Part shown: one piece after another, positions 40,327 to 50,977 of the stretch
Position numbering within the stretch: position 1 is the first letter of the stretch
How the letters are laid out: every line of letters begins with the position of its first letter
Assembly (NCBI GenBank): GCA_947646735.1
Contig: CANTFK010000877.1
Coordinates: 273,586-337,585 of the forward strand
DNA length: 64,000 nt
Direction: 5' to 3'
Source of the DNA: Peronospora farinosa
Taxonomy: Eukaryota > Oomycota > Peronosporomycetes > Peronosporales > Peronosporaceae
Notes under the pieces: generated by a model
The model's database searches: none
The model's input: only the letters and a program-made list of their open reading frames with translations
What the model was told of the DNA's origin: nothing
Translations under genes and position numbers: made by a program

Positions 40327-42696
40327 TTCGATCGAAATGAAGATGATCAATCTGAGAATATTCCTTAGATTTAACGGGAATATTCCAAATCAATCGTGTA
40401 CGATTACGCCAAACTAACATTAATGACATATCTAGGGCTGATGTCGACCACACCACCCGGCCTACTGGAAGTGTACCCATATGCAGAATTGGCGTGTGAT
40501 ATGTAGCCCCGTTACAATCAACGACAGCGCTACATGTAGCCAAAACCTTTGTCGATCGTATATGCTGACAGCTCCTGCAATTTGCAGATTTTTGTCCGCT
40601 ACAGTATTCTATTCGCCTCCAATATATAGTCATCCAAGCTTTTACATTACAGGTCTTATACGGCATGACATCCCCCATGCATGATAATACGTCTCTAGTC
40701 GACGTTTGAAGTACAAAGTTCAGAAATGGCATTCAAGATGCAGACACATTCATTACGAAGATGCCTGCTACTTTCTTTCATGATCGGGGTCGGGGCAAAT
40801 AAACTTCAGTTATATCACAATACCGACAGAACATGTGATACAGTACGGTGATGACGTAAGTACAATATTGCAGCGAACAGACGTACACACCAGCAGCGAT
40901 CATTCCGAAAACACATGCAGTCGAAGTACACGAGTATGCCGTACATCAGGCGGTGCATTACCAAGCTGCAGTCATAAACGCAGCGGATTTGCTTATTTAT
41001 AAAGTCCAAGCGCTATTTGCTCAACAAGCTACTCGCTCAGAAAGGGTTGCCAGTCATATAATGATAAGCATCAAGTTGTTGCCCACCACGTCAGAACAGT
41101 TTATCGAAGCACCAAGGGTGACACTACTTAAACAATCGGAAAATCCACACCGATCAGTAAGCCTACAAATTGCCAGTGGCGATTTCCCACTGCAAGGCCA
41201 GTATGCTGCATGTATAGCATTCAATTAAGCCAGGTGAAAACAGTAGCTGGGCATGCATGCATTACCAAAGACCCCTCCGAACGTCACTGGTGTGTCGTCT
41301 AATCAAGCCAGCGTCGAACAGTGTGGCCTTTCTTGTTCGCCCAGCAATAAAAAAAATCGCGGCAAGGTCAGACCAACGCGTTGTAGTCAAGAAAATAATC
41401 GTCAATAGTTCGGCAGCGCAAAAAATATCCACCGTTGCGTTGGGCAGATCAACACTACCGCTTCACAAGTGTCAAGATAGACATTTGTATGAATTCCATG
41501 TGACAGGAGCGCGAACACGGCCTGTAGGGACGGTCTTTATCCTTTTATGGTACAACGCCTGGCTGCATAGATTTCGAATACAAAGTCAAACGCCATTCAT
41601 GAATTTGCAACCTAAATTTAGAATGCCAATGCTATCCTCGTTGCATACTTAGAATCAATCAATCACTTGGACTCTAGAAGGCTGCAAACGCCATTCTGAT
41701 TAGTAGGTTGTGAGGCGCATCCAAGCGTCCATAAGAGGTGTGATATCTTCGATCAACAATTGCATCTTACATATTTAATTTTATTTCTCAAAGAATATAA
41801 AAAAATAATTGAGCAATAGGCCGACGCAAAGTTGACCATGGGTATCCATCATCAGCTGATCTTGGTGACCATGCTGTTTGCCACGCTACAAGATGGTGCT
41901 GCTCATTGTAGATGTTTACCACCGTAGCCTTCCTGTTGAAGACGCTCAATGCCAATTCACCACAAAATAGATTTACGGTGGTGCTGACTAATTCTTTCCT
42001 TATGTTAAGTAGGACGTAACGCATGTGTTGCTTACGTGATAGCGCTTGAGTCGGGCATCAGCCCGATCGGACCATATGTCTCTTCAGCGGGACCATCACG
42101 TGGGACTGCAAAGGTTTGAGCGAGTTACCAGGCCAAAGTCGACAAGAAAGGTCCAGCAATGTTGTGTAAAACAAATCGCTTTCTTGGCATTAAGTGTGGA
42201 CGCCGCTCAAAAAGTGCCAAGCGTTGCTGCATGCAATCTTTCAATTTATTTAAAGTAGTACAGGTAAAAAAGGTTTCTGATTTTTGCTAACGCGTATCGA
42301 GCAAAGTGTATAGACAGGTCATTAACTACATGACTAAGTTCAATCATATGAATGAAATGCCTCACTTTATTGAAGCTTGTTGAGACCGGATTTGCACCTC
42401 ACTGGAGTTAAGCGGTAACGAACAGGGTTCGTCAACTCTTGTATACAATGGGACCGTCTGTATTGGTGTTACGTGAGAGCGCGCTCATGTTACTGCCGAT
42501 ACATGGCCACGTTAGAAATATATATTGTAACTATGTCAGAGGTCTCAAGTCCAACGCAAATTGTAAACCTACAGGTCGCAGGTGAATCCCCCCCCCCCCT
42601 CTCGCTCCGAACTGCCTTTTTCCTTTTGCTTACAGTATGGAAAATTTAATTTCTGTTGAGGTTTTAATGGTTCCTATTAGTGACGTCTGAGGTTTT
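40327..42696. other. Gene-poor 2.4 kb region
   Basis: Contains a minus ORF (40274-40732), two plus ORFs (40953-41228 and 41257-41652) and one minus ORF (41788-42024). None has recognisable motifs or links to others by splicing. A 12-C tract lies at 42588-42599 and is followed by a pyrimidine-rich stretch ending TTGCTTACAG near 42633. That may be the end of a 5' UTR intron of the bZIP gene. Confidence 0.4.
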
Positions 42697-43977
42697 ATGT
42701 GTTCGTTATCGCAGTTAAGCACCGTCCACTTGCAGAAAGAAACAGAAAGTGCCCGCCCAGCCTCATTTAGGAAGAAGACCATGAATCGCGGACGAGGACT
42801 GAGCAGCACCAGCACTGGCGCTTCGAATCATCGCCTTTCAAATTCGCTACATCGATGCGCCATCGCTTTATGCTCGAATCAGGCCGTGGCCGAGAGTGTG
42901 TGCTCCATGCATTTGTCTCGAAACGGCCGTGTGAGTAGCAGTAGCGACGCCATCATAGACAATCGCGTCATGGGATCGCGTGGTCCACCTCCTTCCTCGG
43001 TTAGCATGGAAAATACCATAGCCGAAGAACGCTACTACCGCTCTAGTGCACATGCCGCCATGCAGCCGCGTACTGGGCTTAATACTAAGAAACACAAGCC
43101 GTCGCCAGCTGAGCCCGTGAATCGTTATGTAATGGACAATTCGTCTTCAAAAGGCGGTTTGACTCGCGAGAGTCTGAACGAGATGGTCAATCAGATGAAA
43201 TACTCGAATAACACTGGCATGTCTGCGTACGAGAATGATCCGTACGTGTCGGCTCAGACATCGGGCAGCACAAACGGCTCGAACCGTTCGGAGTCGGACG
43301 GGTCTGTGGATGAGACGAATTTACGTCGCGAACGAAACCGCATTGCTGCGCGCAAAAGTCGTCAACGCAAATTGGACCGCATTTCGAACCTTGAGGATGA
43401 GAAAATGCGTCTTGAGCGACACCGCGACATGCTCGTGCAGGAGATTCGAAGTTTGGAAAAGAAAGAATCTGGCGTCGCTTCTAACGTGGTGCTGACGATT
43501 ACGGAGAGTGAGTATCAGCAGCTACAGAATAAGCGGCTACAGATCATTAAGCATGTTGAGGAGGCCTACAATTCGGGCGATATTCTCTCTACGGTCAAAT
43601 ACTTCCGCGACGACTCAATTGTCAGTGGCCCCCAGAACTCGTCGGTTCATTTGCGTGGTAAGGACGCTTTAGTGCTAGACTACCTCTGCACGACGTACCT
43701 GTTTGGTGACGTTCGCCTCCATCACGCCAAGGTAGACTGTGGTGGTCCCCGTAGTCAGCATTTTCGTGTGCACTGGGCACTTTCGGGCACCATTAAGAGT
43801 GCCGGTGTCAGTATGAACAAGGAGTTCCTGGAGCTTATTGAGAGCGTCAAGGGTCGCCGTGTCACCATTGAGGGCGTCAGCAACTTTTCTTTCAGCGGAA
43901 ATAAGATCGTATACGTGCACCGCACGGCAGACCAGGCGAAGTTCCTGTCGGCGCTCGTCATTCTGAGCAAGCGGTAA
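42697..43977 (+). CDS. bZIP transcription factor with C-terminal alpha+beta domain
   Basis: 426 residues from 42697; the ATG at 42781 (398 residues) is equally plausible. Residues ~208-258 are a bZIP: basic region RRERNRIAARKSRQRK with the canonical N-x7-R spacing, followed by a leucine-type zipper (ISNLEDEKMRLERHRDMLVQ, EIRSLEKKES). The N-terminal 200 residues are Ser/Asn-rich and disordered. The C-terminal ~150 residues (YQQLQNKRLQIIKHVEEAYN, then SGDILSTVKYFRDDSIV, and FRVHWALSGTIKS) form an alpha+beta domain resembling SnoaL/NTF2-like or PAS-like folds. This bZIP-plus-C-terminal layout is known in Phytophthora bZIP families. Sequence-specific nuclear regulator. Confidence 0.85.
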   Translation: MCSLSQLSTVHLQKETESARPASFRKKTMNRGRGLSSTSTGASNHRLSNSLHRCAIALCSNQAVAESVCSMHLSRNGRVSSSSDAIIDNRVMGSRGPPPSSVSMENTIAEERYYRSSAHAAMQPRTGLNTKKHKPSPAEPVNRYVMDNSSSKGGLTRESLNEMVNQMKYSNNTGMSAYENDPYVSAQTSGSTNGSNRSESDGSVDETNLRRERNRIAARKSRQRKLDRISNLEDEKMRLERHRDMLVQEIRSLEKKESGVASNVVLTITESEYQQLQNKRLQIIKHVEEAYNSGDILSTVKYFRDDSIVSGPQNSSVHLRGKDALVLDYLCTTYLFGDVRLHHAKVDCGGPRSQHFRVHWALSGTIKSAGVSMNKEFLELIESVKGRRVTIEGVSNFSFSGNKIVYVHRTADQAKFLSALVILSKR

Positions 43978-44483
43978 GGGAAATCAACATATTGGTTGCG
44001 GAGATTTCAACAACGCCCATCGAATGATGAACACCACACAAGATTTGTATATGTGAATAGATCTTGCGCAGCAATTTGCCTTCATATTGCTAAATCCCTC
44101 TTGATTGATGAACACGCGTATGTCGCCATACATCAAGACTACTCATTGCTCCTTTTTCCTTCGAACGAATTACGACATACTGTAGTTGCTTTTTGGTTAA
44201 GTTGCGCGAGCTATCCAAAGTTGTTCTAACGACTGTCGCAGTTCGTTAGTCAAGAATCTTACGATATCGCTACGGATGCGGGTTGCAGTTGGGTCCCAAG
44301 TTCAAGTGCCAGGCATTTAGTGAAAAGGATGCGCTAAAATCAACGATTGGTGCGATACCTCTCTTTGTGCAGCCCTAATCATCGATTGACGCATTACAGA
44401 GCCCACGATAACAACCATCCGAGTCGCAGCTTAACACCACAAGAGAGAGAGCAAAAGAACAAGAGAAAACCCATTATTGCCAA
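43978..44483. other. Intergenic, bZIP to kinase
   Basis: 506 bases with no convincing ORF. Presumably holds the bZIP 3' UTR and the kinase promoter. Confidence 0.4.
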
Positions 44484-46858
44484 ATGCAAACTAGCAGAGA
44501 CACTATCCTTCCGACCTCGTGCCCCGTTCCGCTTACATCTCGTCGCCAAAACAGCACCGACGATCTCGCTGCCGAAGTTTCGGCGTCTCCTGTTTACACG
44601 CCGTCGGACGCGCGTCTGCTGTACCGCGAGTGGCGCACGGGATCGCACGTTGGGGCCGACCTCGCGCACTTGGAAACGGGCGATTCCAGTCACATCCACA
44701 ATTATATTAGCATGAATAGCGAAGAAATACTCAGTCGATCTCCCTTTGGTGTCTACGGACGCTCACCGAACTCGCTTCCCCGTATCGCTGAGCGCCTTGA
44801 GAACCTCTCATTGCGAGCGAATATGCCGCCGGCCACGCAGCTGGCACCGCAGGATGTGGATGCCGGTGCGCGTCTTTTGTCGCAGAAACTTTCAGCCATG
44901 GATGAAGTCCAAATGGGAACGCCAATCAAGTCTCAGTTCGGGTCTTACGGCTCTGTTGGACCCAGTGAGCCTGCATCAGGTATCAAGAAAGCGCAAAGCT
45001 ACCAAGCCTTGGCTGACCTAGAGAAAAAGGGATACTTTCCTGTGGCACCAAAGCCGTCAGCACTGGGCGTGCAAAGGGGACTCAAGGATTCGGTGGTCAA
45101 CGACATGTGTCGTGCCGTTGTGAAACACATGGTGGGCGACGTGTACGTGTCAGCTTCGGGATCGTATGGCCAGCGCAAGGTGCTAAACCATCTATACGAG
45201 CCTGTGTTTGCATCGGTGCAGGTCCACTTTCGCCGTTTACCAGCTAGGTACGCGCTATCCGTTAACCCGGACGACGTGCCTCTTCATATGCGGCTGCTAG
45301 CTCAAAACCAACGGGACCCAACAGCCATTGCTGTCAATGCTCAGCTCAAGAAGGATGACAATGGAGAGTACGTTACAAGTGCTTGCAGATTTGCACTTGT
45401 GAGGTCTTTTGTGACTGACTATGTAATATTTTTGCAGGATCGTGCCTAATGTGTGCGAGGTCGTCGTGGTGTCACTAGACCGCGAGAACATTTTGGATGC
45501 CATTACTAGGGCACTTACTACGATGAAAGGGAACATTTTGGACGCCGACGTGATGACCACAGCGGACGGCGCGCTGCTGGATCGCTTTGTAGTTAAAGGT
45601 TCATTTATGAGCGACGAGCGTCAAGCAGAGCTGCGCACGCACATTGAACACAATCTCCAAAGACTCAGCATGGATGGCGAAGATATGCGGCCAAGTATCA
45701 CTAGTGTACAAGATCCAGGTGACAACGAGAATGTGAGCTTGGCCGAGAAGCTGGGTGTACTGCGGATGGTCGACAAGAACGAGATTAGAGCTGAATGGAA
45801 GCTGGACCTCAACGAGCTACGGCTGGAGAAGGCTGTTGGAAGTGGTCGCTCGGGCAGCACGTATAGCGCCTGGTGGCGAGGCACTCACGTAGCTGCTAAG
45901 GTCGTGGATTCGTCTGCTAACACTCAGGCGGTTGGCGAGGAGTTGCTAAATGAGTTCCACCGCGAGGTGGCAGTCGTCACTAAGCTGCGTCACCCGAACA
46001 TTGTTTTGTTCCTCGGAGCGGCCATCAACCCGCCTCGTTACTGCTTAGGTATGTTAGTACAACTGCCTTGCATTGCGAACTGGCTGGTCGTATTTGATAT
46101 GTTTTTTGCTGTGTTCCTTCAGTTTTTGAATTTATGGAAAATGGCACATTGACCGACTTGATCCGTTCTCAACGCGGACCGATAGAATTTTTTCGTCTGG
46201 CATCGGAGATGGCAATGGTGCGTTGATTTGCAGCGTCTAGGCGCTAGGAGAATAGCTAATTATTTCTGTATGGGTATGTGGTTGTAGGGAATGAATTATC
46301 TTCACCTGTGCTCTATTATGCATCGTGATTTAAAATCTGGCAATGTGCTCATCGACTCGCATGGCACCGCCAAGATATCCGACTTCGGGCTGAGTTGCGT
46401 GCTTGAGATTGGTAGCTCTTCCGATTTGACTGCTGAAACAGGGACGTACCGGTGGATGGCACCGGAAGTTATACGCCACGAGCCGTATTCAAGCAAGGCC
46501 GATGTCTACAGCTTTGGTATTGTGTTGTGGGAGCTGCTAGCCAGAGACCAACCTTTTCGTGGTCTGACACCCATTCAAGGTCAAACGGACATATGCTTGT
46601 GTTTGTGTATCCACCATTTACTAAACTTATGCCAATTATATTTTTGCTGCAGCTGCCTTCGCTGTTGCTCGACAACAAATGCGTCCAGCATTGCCCCGCC
46701 AGACGCCGCTTAAAATTGGAGAGCTTATTGAGCACAGCTGGCATCACGACCCAGCGCGACGACCAGACTTTGGTTCTATCTTAGAAGCACTTCCCTTGGT
46801 GAAGAAGTCGCTAAAAAAGCGCGATTTTAAGAATATGGGCATCTTGTATGGTGCGTAA
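44484..46858 (+). CDS. ACT-domain Raf-like (TKL) protein kinase
   Basis: Five exons: 44484-45367, 45438-46048, 46123-46217, 46288-46579 and 46653-46858; 695 residues, all phases agree. After a ~300-residue polar N-terminus an ACT domain spans the first junction (GEIVPNVCEVVVVSLDR, ILDAITRALTTMKGNILDAD). The kinase domain begins LEKAVGSGRSGSTYSAWW with the ATP Lys in HVAAKVVD. It goes on through HPNIVLFLGAAINPPRYCL joined to VFEFMENGTLTDL, HRDLKSGNVLI, SDFGLS and GTYRWMAPEVIR, then SSKADVYSFGIVLWELL. All catalytic residues are intact. ACT plus Raf-like kinase is the layout of plant STY8/17/46 kinases. Activity on Ser/Thr/Tyr is expected; regulation by a small ligand through ACT is inference. 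Confidence 0.9.
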
Positions 46859-47721
46859 GCTCACCTTAGCAATCTAGACGGAGCATGTACTGCCTGGACA
46901 CCATTCCTGTGTGGTTGCCACGCAGCTCTCCTCGTAGTTTATTATCCCATTAATGGTAAACTAGAAAAGTATTAGCTCGACGTATGCCAACATTGTCAGG
47001 TAAAAGCATTAACTATTCGTGATTTTTCACGACCAAAGCATAAGATGTAATGGCTTATTGCGCCAAGGCTGTGCATGCGTATTGTGCGTGCTTGTCATCA
47101 TCCCAACAACTTGGCTTCTATACGATAACTGCCGGAAGCATTGGGTTTCGGAAGCGATATTAAACTGTTGGAAAGCAAGCTTCAAGATGATGATCCAGTA
47201 ATCTGGTACAGACTGATTGTGGATAATCAATCATGTTTACGCCGAACACCTGTGTGGGGTTTCGTAATATGATTTATCCTATTATATAGACTTCAAGCTA
47301 GCTAGGGAATAACGAAACAAATATTACTCTCTCTTTTGCATCTAGACTGGGTGCTATTGTTGTTCCTTTTGTTCAACTTCAATATAAACTTCGTCACAAA
47401 ATTAAGAGCAGAAGTCCTGATTAAGGACCTACCGTCATTTGGTCGGGATGCTAAGAAGCTGGGCTTTTTAACGTCTGATCGTGAGAGAGTGATTCTACGC
47501 GACGCCGTCACTATACAAGCTGTAACACATGATCGTCGGTTAAATGACTTGAAAGTAGCTCGACAGAAATTATTGGTGGTGGTATTAGTAGATGCGTCAA
47601 CTTTCACCGCTTCCACGATGGACGGGCAAAAGCAATACAAATTGTTCGTACAAACTGTTGACGGGCGTGACCTGCAAGAAAAAATGCAAACTTCATGTGA
47701 TCAACGGGCAACCAGTAAAGG
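46859..47721. other. Intergenic with one open frame lacking ATG
   Basis: A plus frame (47336-47737) is open for 133 codons without a usable ATG and reads LRAEVLIKDLPSFGRDAKKL then TSDRERVILRDAVTIQAVTH. It is cut at its 3' end by the fold-back element at 47722, so it could be the start of a gene broken by that insertion. I cannot identify it. Confidence 0.35.
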
Positions 47722-48942
47722 TGTAACGGGCCGATAGTTACTCAAATCCGTTAGGTATCGCATACTTAACGGGCAGGCCTAAATGGGTACGAGGTACCAT
47801 TTTTAGGCCTGCCACTTGGGTGTGGCACATCAATGTGACCCACCCTCGTGAATGTGATATCCATGGATGGGTTCACATTCAACGGGATGACGCCCAGTTG
47901 GGACTAGGCGTCATGGTGATGCGTCAGACGGACGTCATCAGCGAGTTTAAATATATTTAAGCTCGCACGTAAGGATACGTTTCTAAAGAGACGCGTATCC
48001 GATCTTTACATTTAGCCAATCAGTAGTAAGACTTATAATTAGCTAAAACCTATTCAAAATAAGTCAGTCTTGTATTTGCTAAACATTGCCACTGCGCACG
48101 AGAAGCCGAATAAGCTTCTGCGTGTTGTAACTGAGCTACTTATTAGTTGTTCGTTGCGCGGTTCGCTTCAAAGCGACCGGCAACGGTTGGTACTGCTCTT
48201 AAGCGCCGACCAACAACCTTACCACCGCACGCGGAGATCAAACGGTCTAACCGCTTCCTCACGCTGCTCGAAGGTGTATGGTTGCGTAGTACGTGGCAGC
48301 TTCTTTCGAAGTGCCTCTGATGCAATCGGAAGTATACTAGTCTGGTGCAATCATATTCGGTACAATCATCTTCTGGTGCAATTAGAAGGATGTTCTCCCA
48401 GGTCCTCCAGTGTAGGCGGGCACTTCTACGAAGTTGCCTCGTACTACGAGCACACACCTTATGCACAAGCGAGGAAGCGGTTAGACCGTCTTACCTTCGC
48501 GTGCGAGGGTGGTTGGGAGGTTGGTCGACTGCTTAAGCAGTCGTACCACCAGTTGCCTCTCGCTTTAGCGAGAGTGCAACGAACTTCTTAACAAGAAGGC
48601 ACCGACGTCACGCAGAAGCTTTTTCAGCTTCTCGTGCGTGGTGCATATGTTTAAGCAAATTCAACACTCAGTTATATTTAATGGAATTTAACTAAATATA
48701 AATCTAACTACTGATTGGTCAAGATGTAATGATGGGTGCCATCTCTATAGATGCGCATTCCAACGTGCAAGCTTAAATATATTTAAACTCGCTCAATGAC
48801 GTAACTGACTGACGTCATTTGATGTCGCCTAGTCCCAGATGGGCGTCATCCCCATCAATGTGAATACACCTAGTATATATCACATACGCAAGGGTGTGAC
48901 ACATGGTGTGTCTTACCCGAGCGACAGGTCTTAAAGTACTTA

Positions 48943-49582
48943 TGTAGCGGAGCTGCACAGCTCTTTAGCCAGAGGAAGACTTTCGGCTGGAAGCCTCTTA
49001 GTTCGAGAGAACTAAATAGAGTTAAGGCTAAAAGCCACTTAGTTCTAAGGAACTAATTAAACGACTGAAAGTAACCCTGTTCTAAGGAACTAGGAGAGAG
49101 ACTTTAATCAATCAAGCAATATGCTTAAGGTTCAGAGAACCAACGCACAGAGTGCAAGAACAAGCTAGAAGCTTAGGGGTTCAGAGAACCAACGCACGAA
49201 GTGCACAAGAGAACAAGTCAGAACGACTTGCGATCTTAAACTCAAAAGGAGAACTGATTTTATTTATGTTTTAAGATTTTGTGAATAGTCCTACTCTAAG
49301 TACACTACACTAGATTAATTACTATAATAGTAATTATTATATGCAGACTTTGCTATTGGACGACGTATCGTCTAAACATCTGTGTATGATGTACTTAATA
49401 CAGCGTTAGTGATTTATCGAATCCCAATCGATAAGATACGGTATTACCGAATACCGTATTATAACGCTCTTACTTAATACCTCTCTAAAGAGAAGTATAA
49501 TAATGCATTATATGCAATAGAAAGGAGAGTTTAAGTGTAAACTCTCGGAAAGACGCTACAACCGTCGTGTAACCCCGTTACA
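48943..49582 (-). repeat. 3' LTR of the chromovirus
   Basis: 640 bases. On the plus strand it starts TGTAGCGGAGCTGC and ends CCCCGTTACA, giving TG...CA-type ends (TGTAACGGGG...CCGCTACA on the element's strand). It matches 56406-57045 along its whole length. Confidence 0.95.
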
Positions 49583-49594
49583 CCCTCCCCCACC
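49583..49594 (-). promoter_or_regulatory. Polypurine tract
   Basis: On the element strand GGTGGGGGAGGG abuts the TGTAAC end of the 3' LTR, the expected primer for plus-strand DNA synthesis. Confidence 0.85.
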
Positions 49595-49693
49595 AGACTG
49601 ACGTTCCCATAGAATGTCACTCGACATCTTTCCTCTTAGAGGTAGTGCTTTAGCGAACGCTTAAAACCTCACGGTTTGTTCACGGCACACAAC

Positions 49694-50977
49694 ATGACGC
49701 CTCCCGGCAGTGAGTCACAGACTCTTAGGGACCTCATTGAGGACGACCTTGAAGAAGCGGTTGATTACGAAAGTGACACCGTCTTTGGGGGACCCGATGG
49801 GTCCCCTTTATCCACCATCACGGGTGAAGATGACACTCGTCATGCACCGAATCCGTTCCCTGAACGTGGTGCAGCAGATGCGCTAACAGCGTTACGTGAA
49901 CCGCCTGACGTATCATCAACGGTAACGGTTACCAATCCACTCGACGAGCAGCAACAGCGGTCCATCGACCAAGAGGAAGGCGCCAAGCGCCGAACGAAGA
50001 ACATGACGCGGCTGAAGGATCACCGACAGTACAGGTTCAAGCCACCTACGGTGGAAGAACGCCTAAAGGAAGCATCTGGGCATTCCCTTTCTGGTTGGAC
50101 CATTGGGCCTGAGGCCATTTCACCTGAGGATGTTGCCATGCGCACGGCACTTCGACAACGATATCTGGAGCCCCATATCACTACACAAAGCCAATACTTG
50201 GCACGCCTTAATAGACAAGTGCGCGGTGCGCCAGTTCCTCCGATGAAGGGTGTTCCCATCCTTCTGTTTGCGGGGGAAACCGAGGACGAAGAAGACACGG
50301 CTTTCAGCCGCTGGGCGCATTATGCGCGACGTTTAAGCAGCATGTGGGCCCTACGGGCAAGCGCCGATGTGGCAGATATCCGACTTGAGCGGAAGATGCG
50401 TTATGATTACGCTAAATTAAAGGCCCGGGGAAAATTGAAATCCCAACGAACGCATTATGCGCCTGCTGCCCAGCAGCCCAATGTTTCGGCTACTCTTGTA
50501 GCCGCGAGTTCACGACAGCCCGAGGCCGCTAACCCGCCTACCCTCACCATTACTGGTGAGAAGCGTCAGCGCCAACAGGCAGACCCTGCGCACGACGCTC
50601 AAAAACGTCCACGGCGTATGGGCAGTCCTGCCGAAGGGGAGTCTCAAATTCCCATGAATTCCATGATTCGGGATAACCCCGCCATTTCACCAGATACTGG
50701 TTTTGACCATGGCGGCGACGCTTCTGCAGTAGACGTTCCACATGGAACTGCAGGTTCCCCTGCGCATCGAGTAAAGGAGGAGGAGGTCGGTGTATCGGAA
50801 CAAGCTCATGCCGAGCTTGTTCAGGAGGTGCGGACCCTTCGTGAGGAGAGGCAGACGATGAACTTCCGGCTGGAGTCCCTGGAAGAGAGTCGGACCCGAA
50901 TGCAGGGTCAACTTGACTTGTTGGTGCAGATGCTCCGTCCCGCGACAATGCCAATGGGCCCGGCGCGAGCGCCTTAG
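49694..50977 (+). CDS. Antisense accessory ORF of the chromovirus
   Basis: 427 codons on the strand opposite to gag-pol, starting 112 bases inside the element from the 3' LTR and overlapping the last ~430 bases of pol (chromodomain end) in antisense. Sequence: acidic N-terminus (LRDLIEDDLEEAVDYESDTV), a basic patch (AKRRTKNMTRLKDHRQYRFK), a central region ~130-250 with conserved-looking helices (AMRTALRQRYLEPHITTQSQ, FSRWAHYARRLSSMWALRAS), and a final coiled coil (VQEVRTLREERQTMNFRLES, LEESRTRMQGQLDLLVQML). No motif links it to Gag, Env or known enzymes. It stays intact although gag-pol is broken. It resembles in position the antisense ORFs of some plant gypsy elements. Expression is unproven. 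Confidence 0.65.
   Translation: MTPPGSESQTLRDLIEDDLEEAVDYESDTVFGGPDGSPLSTITGEDDTRHAPNPFPERGAADALTALREPPDVSSTVTVTNPLDEQQQRSIDQEEGAKRRTKNMTRLKDHRQYRFKPPTVEERLKEASGHSLSGWTIGPEAISPEDVAMRTALRQRYLEPHITTQSQYLARLNRQVRGAPVPPMKGVPILLFAGETEDEEDTAFSRWAHYARRLSSMWALRASADVADIRLERKMRYDYAKLKARGKLKSQRTHYAPAAQQPNVSATLVAASSRQPEAANPPTLTITGEKRQRQQADPAHDAQKRPRRMGSPAEGESQIPMNSMIRDNPAISPDTGFDHGGDASAVDVPHGTAGSPAHRVKEEEVGVSEQAHAELVQEVRTLREERQTMNFRLESLEESRTRMQGQLDLLVQMLRPATMPMGPARAP

Noticed and set aside
40274..40732. 152-codon minus-strand ORF upstream of the DinB-like gene
   Set aside because: Overlaps the DinB-like start in another frame, has no motif, and Cys/Trp-rich composition looks random.
41257..41652. 131-codon plus-strand ORF
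   Set aside because: No recognisable domain, no splice partners, and composition like translated noncoding DNA.
47748..47772. CRISPR-like repeat because the palindrome recurs at 57069
   Set aside because: Only two copies 9 kb apart, at the ends of a transposable element.
48070..48591. 173-codon plus-strand ORF inside the fold-back element
   Set aside because: It spans the inverted-repeat centre, so its openness on both strands reflects the palindrome; no motif and an odd composition.
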